Positions 56,001 through 64,000 of a DNA stretch of 64,000 nt are shown piece by piece (the first letter of the stretch is position 1; the number at the start of each line of letters is the position of its first letter). Position numbers and translations under genes: made by a program. The stretch spans positions 1,132,001 to 1,196,000 of the forward strand of contig NC_133526.1 of NCBI RefSeq assembly GCF_048544455.1, read 5' to 3'. This stretch comes from Silene latifolia (Eukaryota; Streptophyta; Magnoliopsida; Caryophyllales; Caryophyllaceae). The notes beneath the pieces are model-generated. The model was given only the letters and a program-made list of their open reading frames with translations, was not told the DNA's origin and ran no database searches.

Positions 56001-59000
56001 GTTTGCCCATCTAGTTATGTTGAGTAAATTTATCGGGCTATCAGTGATTTGGATGCAAGTAGTTGGTATATTTAGTATCTTTTTTGAATCTACTACTATG
56101 TGATTGGTATTGCATATAGTGGTGTTAGCTGTTAATTGTCAACGATATCAGTTGATATCCAATTTTTGAATAAAAACATGGCATCCACTTAGACAAATCG
56201 CTTAATTGTTATTGTGTGCAACATCGTTGATGTCTTTGGTCTTGTTTTTTCTTGTCCTTTTCTAGCGGTGACTGGAAGACTTTAGAGCTGAAAGAATACA
56301 ACTTCAAGGCTAAAGGTTTACCTCCTGATTGTGGTCATTTGCATCCTTTACTCAAGGTTAGTTTATTTATTCCTTCACCTGCAACTCTTCTCTGATGTAA
56401 AGCTGTTTCGTTAGAGTATTAGGGGTGTCAACTTGGTTCTAATATCTGAAAATATGAAGGAAACTTAGTTCATTTTGTTGCTAGCTGTGTGGATAGCATA
56501 GTTGGTCAAGGTTGACTATTTTTATGAAACTAGCTTCAGTTTTTATTTAAAGTCCAGATCACCTCCCTGATCATACTGCTAGGCTAGAACATGATAATCG
56601 ATCAACAATGGGTTAATTCTAAAGTCTAAATTATATCTGCCTATAAATCTCCGCCTTGGTTACTAAAATAAGTAAATTATGAAGATGTTTACACCTCATT
56701 TACCTCAAAAACTGAAAAGAGGCAGTCTTGGCCAATGGATCTTTTCGAAATCGGTGTCGTACTTGTTAGGAATAACTAATAAGATTCTGTACTTATATAG
56801 GGCTGAAGTCCTTATTTATCTTCTGCCCATTTACTTTTTTTTTAGCACTAGTTATTAGAGACGTAATAGCCATCCACAAAGACTTTCTTTCTTCTTTCTC
56901 AAAGAATTTTTGCTAGATGTCGAACTCGTATGCATAAGTTTCTGGATTGTTAAGCTTCTGTACTTTTCGCCCTAAATTTGAGCTGGTGAATCAATTATAT
57001 GCCTTTTTATATTCCAGGTCAAACAGCAGTTCAAAATGATTTTCATGCGGATGGGGTATGATCTTGTTCTTTTTGATTGTTGCGTGCTATTGTTTGATTG
57101 ACAGAAGGTCCTCAATTAGTCTATTGAGACACATGTTTTTTATTTTGTTTGACATGGTGTTGGTGAAATGCAGTTTCGAGGAAATGCCGACAAACATGTT
57201 CGTTGAAAGCAGGTACATTTTTTCTTTGCCTAAATTGATTTTTTTTTACCCTGCTTGGTTCATATTTTTTATTTGTGAAAATGTCGTTCAGTACCAGTCT
57301 CCTGCATTTATCATAGAGAGTAAGAAAAGAATCTGGTCTGGTATCCATCTTTCTATGTGATTTGCGCATCTCCTTCATAGAGCGAAATATGTTTAATTGG
57401 TGAAACTTATGATTGAATAAATTCAAATAAAGGGTTTATCCCACCTCCATTTTATCAAAATTTTATTTTTGAGATAATATACCCTGAATTCAGTTGCTTG
57501 ACTTTCTGAACCTGGCAATATCTAACATACGTATTTTGATGCTCTGGTAAGTTATTTGCGTATACCAACATTTATATGTTAGATAATAGAGGTGGGATAA
57601 TAAATATGAATGCTCTGGTAAGATGATAGAGGTGGGATAATCAGTTAGATAATAAATTCAGTTAGGTGTGGGTTGTGTTATTTGACTTGCATTCGTATGG
57701 TCTAAAGCAACGGGTGCTATTATTAAAACCCCAATTACCCTTGTTTAATGGAATTAGGATAGTTTTTCTTCTTATACTTATATTGTAAACACACTATCAA
57801 AAAATGAAAATCTGGTTTTCATGTTCCTTTTTTTTTTTGTGTGTTTTAGCTTCTGGAATTTTGATGCTCTTTTCCAGCCTCAGCAACACCCAGCTCGTGA
57901 TTCACATGACACATTCTTTTTGCAAGGTATTATTACCCCATTGCTTATTATATAATGGACATATGCTGTGTATATTTTGTTTGATAATTTTGCCCTTCCT
58001 GCATGTTATTTAGTTCAGCCTAGCCTGTGAATTACTTTTAGTGACCTAAAGCAAGAATCAGCCCGCTTTAAAGCGATCTATTTTCCCTTTCCTCTCATGT
58101 TACTTCTGCCAAGTTGCTGGCATTCCAGGAACAACCTTATTGAGGTTTACGCAAATCACTTACCATATACCCTAAAGGCCTAAACCATGCCTGGTTTGAT
58201 GTGGTTTGGCCTTTTTTTGTTGTGTGTTGGGGTGGCAGGTGGGAAGTTCTTAACATTCAAATTTTCTTGTTTCTGACTAACTTCTAGATTTCACATTTAG
58301 AATTTATGTGTTTCCTATCTTTTTGTCCTCCCTTGGTTTTTGCTTAATCTGATATTGCCATGAACAGCACCTTCTACCACCAGATCGCTACCTGAGGATT
58401 ATGTTGAGACGGTGAAGCGTGTTCATGAATCTGGTGGTTATGGGTCTAGAGGGTATGTTACTTTATCCTTTTGAATATGATCAAGTTGTAGCATCAACTG
58501 CTGTTCTTATCCTTAAATTGAGAAACTATGTTTATTATAGGTGTTCTTATCCCTTAAATGGAAACTATGTTTATTATAGGTATGGATGTGAATGGAAAAG
58601 AGAGGAAGCTAACAAAAATGTTTTGCGTACACACACAACTGCTGTTTCTTCTAGGATGCTGTATGCACTTGCACAGGTATTTGATGATTTACTGACAACT
58701 TGGCAATATCAGGAACGTACATTTTTTCTGCTTTATGGCTTTACGCTCTCATAAGAATCGCCTCGCTTAGGTTTAGGATCTACTGTGTTTGACTGTTTGT
58801 TATATCTCCATATCTTTGCATTCTCTCCTCCGAACTAGATAAAGTCATAAACCAATCAATTCACAATGGCTTCCTTTCGTTAAGGATGCTGTATGGTAAT
58901 TCTTCCAAGCCTGGTCACCCTGGTGTCACTGAGCTGGGAATATGTCACTGTTCGTTTTCTGAGTCAGAACACGATGCTGTCAAATGATATACTATCTCTG

Positions 59001-61297
59001 TCTGGAATTTAAATTATTTTGCTAACTCAGTGGAGGTCATGGCTAGTCTTTATCAGGTCTATTCATGTCACTGATAGCAAAGACTTGTAACTCAATTAAC
59101 TGTTTGATTTTCTTTGTAAAACCAACTTGTCCTAATAGCATCCTCAGGCCCAAACACTTAATGGCTTAAAACACCCTCTCTCACCTTGGAGGTCATCCAA
59201 TTAAGTTGTAACCGAGTAAAGATTTTGTTATGGACCACGACTTTGGACAAATTCTTGTGTAGAACGATCGTAAACAAGTGTCATTGTAATATCAAGTAGT
59301 AGTATTTTACTTCCATAATCCCATGAAAATAACTTCACCTATCTAGTATCTACCTTGTTTGTGTGAAGGGCATCGTTGTCCTTAATAGGTGGTTTTATAA
59401 CGTTTTATTGTAAACCGTTTTAGGAGACCTACTCAACTTTGTTGGTATTCCTACTTTCTTTTTCATGATGTCATTTGCTGCGATCTGCTTCTTTGTTAGC
59501 TGGTCCTTGATAGGTTTCAAATGTGCTCAGCCTTATATATTTTTATCTTCGTCACTTTTCTTCCTTTCATCCCTGTACCAGTCTTACCATTTTGTATCTT
59601 TACTTCCAAAGCTTTCTTCTGTTCAAAGGTATTCTTGTGTGTATCTTTGAACGGGTTAATCTGTACTTACAAAACTTTCTTCTGGTGCTTGTAGCAAAAA
59701 CCTTTTGTTCCCAAAAGGTATTTCTCTATTGATCGAGTGTTCAGAAATGAAGCAGTCGATCGAACACATCTGGCAGAATTCCATCAGATCGAAGGTATAT
59801 TTGGTCTTTTTTGCTAATATGTATGGTGATTGAATACTTACGTCTGACAAGCATTGTCATATTCTTGTCTCCAAACTCCATTGTTTATTGGTTTTTCTTT
59901 CCTCTGAGATGGGATTTTGAGATCAGCTATGGTTTTTCTTCTTGCTCATCTGAAACTCTGAAAGCTTTATTCCCCCACTGTTTTCAAAAAACAAACCGAA
60001 AATAAAAATGAATCTACATTATGAGTTCATGTGTACTTTTCTGACCAAGCTATGTTGTCCTGTTTCAGGCCTTATATGCGATAGGGGTCTCTCCCTAGGT
60101 CATCTCATCGGGGTGCTTCAAGAGTTTTTCTCTTGTCTAGGTAAATAATCACCAACGTATAATTTGAACCTGGAATTGTGGTGCACTTTCTTAGAGTGCT
60201 TTATATTAGATGAGCTCTATAGGAACAATGAATAAATAATGTAAATATGACAGAAGATTACGTGTTCGTTGCTCTTTGTGGATATGGACTTGTCTTTAAA
60301 GTTTATCATTTTGGATGAGAGCCTAGATGAAAGAAATCATTTTTTTTTATCGTGCAGGCATGACAAAATTGAAATTCAAGCCTGCTTACAATCCTTACAC
60401 TGAACCTAGTATGGAGATATTCAGGTAAGAGATGGCTTTCAAATTAAGTTGTATCGGGAACTCATAATTGTGCTTTAGCATCATATTCTGCCTATTAGAC
60501 CTCGAGACGAGTCATTCGGTCATTATGGATGGGCTGTTATCGAGTCTGTTCAAGTTGTTTTAAAGCCATTAGATATGGTTTGGGTCAATCTGGTCATTCT
60601 CGTGTCGTGGCCAGTGAGTTTTTTCTTCAAACTAGTCAATTTTGGCCATAGAAGTGTCCAGGCGTCCAGGTGAAGGTCAATCGAGTCCGAGTTGATTTTT
60701 TCTCAATTTTCCTGCCGTACAACTAATATTATGGAATTTTATCCACTACCACCAGTTACCATGAAGGCATAGGAAAGTGGATGGAAATCGGAAACTCAGG
60801 AATGTTCCGACCCGAAATGTTACGTCCAATGGGGCTCCCGGAAGATGTTCAGGTGATTGCATGGGGTCTGTCTCTTGAAAGGTAAGGATTGACTGCTCCC
60901 GTCAAAAGCTTCTTAATATAAGAAATTAATTTCTTGAATATAATGTGATTTGTGTTGCATTGTCGCAGGCCGACTATGATACTGTATGGCATTGATAACA
61001 TCCGTGATCTCTTTGGACACAAAGTAAGTGTTTCTTTCCTCCACTATAAATTTTTACCAATTCCTTTTTAAGATCGTCTTAACTTAAGACGACTCTCACA
61101 CTCGATTCAAATAGAGGTGTAAATAGGATAGAGGTGTAAATAGGAGGTTATTAGAATATTAGGGGTCTTAAACAAGACTAACCAATGAATTTTAGGTTAT
61201 ACTTGAGTATCCATTTTTATATTGACAATCGGTTATGGTCTTGTAGGTTGATTTGGATCTGATCAAGAGTAATCCACTTTGTAGACTCGGTTTCTGA
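53024..61297 (+). CDS. Phenylalanine-tRNA ligase alpha subunit, cytosolic
   Basis: Catalytic subunit of the alpha2-beta2 class II synthetase that charges tRNA-Phe. Exons: 53024-53170, 53946-54068, 54180-54272, 54894-54950, 55564-55619, 55740-55832, 56266-56356, 57018-57055, 57174-57212, 57850-57926, 58368-58452, 58580-58676, 59695-59794, 60069-60140, 60358-60424, 60756-60881, 60969-61023, 61247-61297. All are GT-AG; phase closes to 488 residues plus stop, matching the family. Seen: N-terminal winged-helix region ([16 protein letters not shown]), HPLLKVKQQFK with the motif 1 region near 215-240, [17 protein letters not shown], motif 2 [19 protein letters not shown] near 348-366, [17 protein letters not shown], and motif 3 [14 protein letters not shown] near 449-462. 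The N-terminal domain and absence of a transit peptide mark the cytosolic enzyme. The gene looks intact. Confidence 0.96.
53215..53890 (+). repeat. Threefold repeat in PheRS alpha intron 1
   Basis: Three copies of a roughly 120-150-bp unit (about 53240-53370, 53625-53755, 53755-53890) share GAGGTTGATTAGT, TTGATTTGCTTAACT, ATTTGGAGAATGTGAG and TTTTCAATTGCTTGATTTTG. The first copy is split from the next by the MITE at 53371-53621. Confidence 0.85.
53371..53621. mobile_element. Stowaway-like MITE in PheRS alpha intron 1 (251 bp)
   Basis: Near-perfect inverted ends CTCACTCCTATTCCGGATAA and TTATCCGGAATAGAAGTGAG run on through CTGTGCCATTG, flanked by TA at 53369-53370 and 53622-53623. An inner direct repeat, GAATAGACGGAAATGGACAA, occurs twice. 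It inserted at the joint of an intron repeat whose uninterrupted form (AAAACATATTGAGGTTG) is present in the next copy. Confidence 0.88.
57428..57645. mobile_element. Possible MITE remnant in PheRS alpha intron 9
   Basis: TTATCCCACCTCCATTTTATC near the left end is mirrored by GATGATAGAGGTGGGATAATC near the right end. A second partial right-end copy (GATAATAGAGGTGGGATAAT) lies at about 57581-57601. Borders are approximate. Confidence 0.45.
58501..58580 (+). repeat. 39-bp tandem duplication carrying the exon 12 splice acceptor of PheRS alpha
   Basis: GTTCTTATCC-TTAAAT-GAAACTATGTTTATTATAG is present twice. The second copy ends at the acceptor used by the conserved protein (AG 58578-58579); the first ends at AG 58539-58540. 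The 39 bases between them are in frame and have no stop. Confidence 0.9.
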
Positions 61298-61792
61298 AGG
61301 ACGTATTCGCGAGGGCAATGACTAGTTTTATTAACATTTGTTTTATAATAGATACACACTAATTCTTATGTGAGATGATCTCACGAAGTGGTCGCTATTG
61401 ATGACTATCTTTTTCCCCGAAAAAATTCTACTCTTCTCTTCCTCATTTGAATTATTACCTCTTGATTAGTTATTTCCATGAAACTCCTTCTAGCGCTCCA
61501 ACTAGTGCTTTTGTAATTGAAATGTCGAAGTGCTTTTGTAGTCGAAACGTTCTTGTGTTTGTTACATTTTTAATGAAATAGAACAGTAGTACAGACCCTT
61601 GTCGTGTTTTCGCTATGTCTCAATGATTTTGGATACCCCTTTGTTCCCCAACCACGGCCACCTTTGCACTCCTTGATCCTGACCTCCTTTTCGGTCCTTT
61701 CTCGATATTCCTCCGTCCCTGGTAACTGTTACCTTACACCGACTTCCTTACCATCTTGCGTTAAATTTACCAAAAACTACTTGGATATAGCC

Positions 61793-61910
61793 CTTCGCAA
61801 CAAACCATTTGTTCTCCCACTTGCAGCTTGTGAGAGGTTATAAGCTTGTGGCTTCGCAACAAACCATTTGTTCTCCCACTTGCAGCTTGTGAGAGGTTAT
61901 AAGCTTGTGG
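61793..61910 (+). repeat. Perfect or near-perfect 59-bp tandem duplication
   Basis: A unit with CTTCGCAACAAACCATTTG, TTCTCCCACTTGCAGCTTG and TGAGAGGTTATAAGCTTGTGG occurs twice in direct succession, which points to a recent origin. Confidence 0.9.
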
Positions 61911-61929
61911 CGAAAAATGTACGTCACAA

Positions 61930-62102
61930 ATGAGAATTTGTGACAAACTAATTGGTTTCTTGACTTTTTTTTAACAAGCAAGTAAAATACTTACAACTAA
62001 GCCCTATGTTTGATAACTCATTTGTGACAAACTAATTGGTTTCTTGACTTTCTTTTAACAAACAAGTAAAATACTTACAACTAAGCCCTATGTTTGATAA
62101 TA
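61930..62102 (+). repeat. Tandem duplication of about 85 bp
   Basis: Two adjacent copies share TTTGTGACAAACTAATTGG, TTTCTTGACTTT, AAGTAAAATACTTACAACTA and AGCCCTATGTTTGATAA. They differ at only a few positions. Confidence 0.88.
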
Positions 62103-64000
62103 GGGCACAACATAAACAAACATGCCTGGGTTACATTGACCAAGAAATCCATTAAAAAATGACACATAGAACAACCTAGAACAAATTCCAACACCCAATA
62201 ATTTCCTTAATATAGATTTTTGTCTAAGACTGAAGTATCCGTCAAAATTTTTAAAAGAGGTCAAGTAGCATAGATAAACAAAACATAATGGTTATATATC
62301 AGCAAAAAAAATTGTCTTATCTATAACTTATTTTAACTTTAAAGCAGATATATTCGTCTTAAGAGAGACTCTGATAGTTTCCTCAAATGCCCTTTTACTT
62401 CTTGACATGAAACACTAAGTTGCACTAATTAAGACATACTTATGCTACAACCAAAATATATGTATAAACATTATGGAATGGATCACACATGTCAAACTAC
62501 AAGGAGGATGAAGTTAAGATAGGTACTCAAGTTAAATTAAAGACACACTTAAGTGAAAATAAAAAAATTAAAAAGATTAATTAATCATTAATTAATTAAA
62601 TAATAATTATTTCATCCTTAGATTTTGCTATCTTCCTATCGTGCCACAATGGCACTTTAGCACTTCAACAATTTTATTTTTTAATATATTTTTGTGTTAC
62701 GTTATTTTACGTGTTGCATTCTTGAATATGATTGGCTAGTGTTGGTTTAACTTTGCCACCAAACTCTGAATTGTTTACAAAGTGGGAAATCATTAACCTA
62801 CCAACCCCTTCATTCTTTGGAGCCCACTTTGTAAGAAATTGCCAAATATACATTATATATATACAAAATTATTACTGTATATTTGAAAAGAGGGACACTT
62901 TTATCAATTGCACCATATCCATTTCATTATTAAGGCGAAAAGGGTGTCTTAAGATTAGTTTTTATATTGAAGAGATTTATATAAGATTTATTATCGATTT
63001 TTACAAGTTGATAAAAAAAAGACATTATATAGATTTCGCATTAGGTTGTCATTATTATGGTGTTGTTGGAGTTATATTACCTCAAATCCATGTTTAATGT
63101 CAATTTCTAATTTTACATGAGATTCCCGAAATTTATGTAGAGATAAAATACTAAGGGTCTAACTCTGTTATGAACTTATGATTTGTCTGCCTTTAAACCA
63201 TTAGGCAATTGTTCCGTAAGTCAATTCTCCCAATGTCGTTTTTTTAAACAGTACTAGAAATCAAAGATGATTTAAACACTAATGTATGCTTAGAAACTTA
63301 AAAGCTAAAGAGGCCGGTGATCTACCATGATCTTAGGATGGGTAAAGACTTACCCTTAACCTAAAGTTTTTATGTACCAAAAAAAACTTAAAAGCTACGA
63401 AATATTTAAAATCGCAATAACTATTTAACAAATAAAATAGTAAATATAATTACAAGCTCAAAAGTCTTTCCTTATGTAGGTTTTTAATGTCGGGTTAAAA
63501 AATTCGATAAACATTTACTTACATCATATATAACAATATGCATAAATTTGAATGGTAGTGCAAATGCTTATTGCCAAATTGGAGGTAAATTACACTTTTT
63601 TTGTGTTTTTTATTCTCAATTTATTTGGGGACAAAGTAGATGATAAAAAAGTTTCGAAGAATCATAAAATAGAATGATTCAATATTCCACTAAGCAACCA
63701 ATATAAAGTATGTACACTCCTTTAGTGAAATAGCCAGGTCATTACTCCATAAACTAACATTAAATTGTAGGACCATCGACTGCCCTTTATGTTTGGCATG
63801 CTTATACCTTAGAGCCTTACCTTTAATTTCTCCTTATTTTCATCAATTTATAACCTTGAACATAGATGGGATCGATAAGTCTTTCTTACGACGGCAATAT
63901 CTGTTCTAATATGAAAATATATCGAATATACTTCTACTTTATCAGTCCCTACTCATTAAGCATTACTTTGATCTCATATAGCATATTTGATCTGTTTTAA

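Larger units (their letters stand above)
61298..64000. other. Intergenic DNA after PheRS alpha
   Basis: Contains the likely PheRS alpha 3' UTR (to about 61580), then two tandem duplications (next entries) and AT-rich sequence. Open frames such as 62732-63097 show no known domain. I see no further gene. Confidence 0.55.

Noticed and set aside
58540-58754. Extended reading frame through PheRS alpha intron 11, exon 12 and intron 12
   Set aside because: Only 58580-58676 is conserved enzyme sequence. The upstream 39 bases are treated as a possible alternative exon start, and the part after 58676 is intron.
62732-63097. 121-codon plus-strand frame
   Set aside because: AT-rich with Ile/Tyr/Phe runs and no recognisable domain; likely chance.
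1-64000. A biosynthetic gene cluster or other multi-gene system
   Set aside because: The intact genes (INDH, H1, RPS15, PheRS alpha) are unrelated housekeeping genes, and the remainder is repeats, relics and intergenic DNA.

Overview
The window is nuclear DNA of a flowering plant, very probably a eudicot. It has intron-rich genes with GT-AG borders, plant-type promoters (TATA, telo-box, TGGGCC site II), Stowaway-like MITEs, tRNA-derived SINEs with TTG tails, and Ty3/gypsy elements with plant LTR, PBS and PPT signals. A Caryophyllales source is possible (the Tat/Retand style of the first element), but that is only an impression. I cannot name the species.

Layout. 1-7788: the 3' part of a degraded Tat-lineage Ty3/gypsy element (RT, RNase H, integrase, a tandem-repeat block, an antisense ORF region with its own TATA box, PPT and 3' LTR). 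8150-12769: an eight-exon gene for the mitochondrial Fe-S carrier ATPase INDH (NUBPL/IND1 type), whose introns hold SINEs, MITEs and tandem duplications. 13877-13993: a possible 38-residue ORF on the minus strand. 15759-16822: a two-exon linker histone H1 gene, minus strand. 17.0-22.4 kb: mostly repeats and old elements. 23190-26215: an unprocessed, decayed galacturonosyltransferase (GAUT, GT8) pseudogene. 26835-27425: the C-terminal piece of an F-box/LRR gene, minus strand. 27430-34030: nested LTR elements, including a minus-strand Ty3/gypsy fragment with gag, protease and 5' LTR, and a Copia-like LTR inside its leader. 36355-45956: a complete-looking, very young 9.6-kb LARD-type element with 2.84-kb LTRs, a 5-bp target-site duplication and no coding capacity seen. 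47.3-48.1 kb: two MITEs. 48533-51358: four-exon cytosolic ribosomal protein S15 (uS19). 53024-61297: eighteen-exon cytosolic phenylalanyl-tRNA synthetase alpha subunit. 61298-64000: intergenic DNA with two tandem duplications.

The intact host genes (INDH, H1, RPS15, PheRS alpha) are unrelated housekeeping genes and form no pathway or cluster. I found no clearly new multi-gene system. The most interesting pattern is repeated growth of host introns by local tandem duplication. In two genes the duplicated unit carries a 3' splice site: in PheRS alpha this leaves an in-frame alternative acceptor that would add 13 codons, and in INDH it leaves a decoy acceptor that leads to a stop. All exon borders were worked out by eye from protein-family conservation and GT-AG rules; reading phase closes across every junction in the four intact genes.
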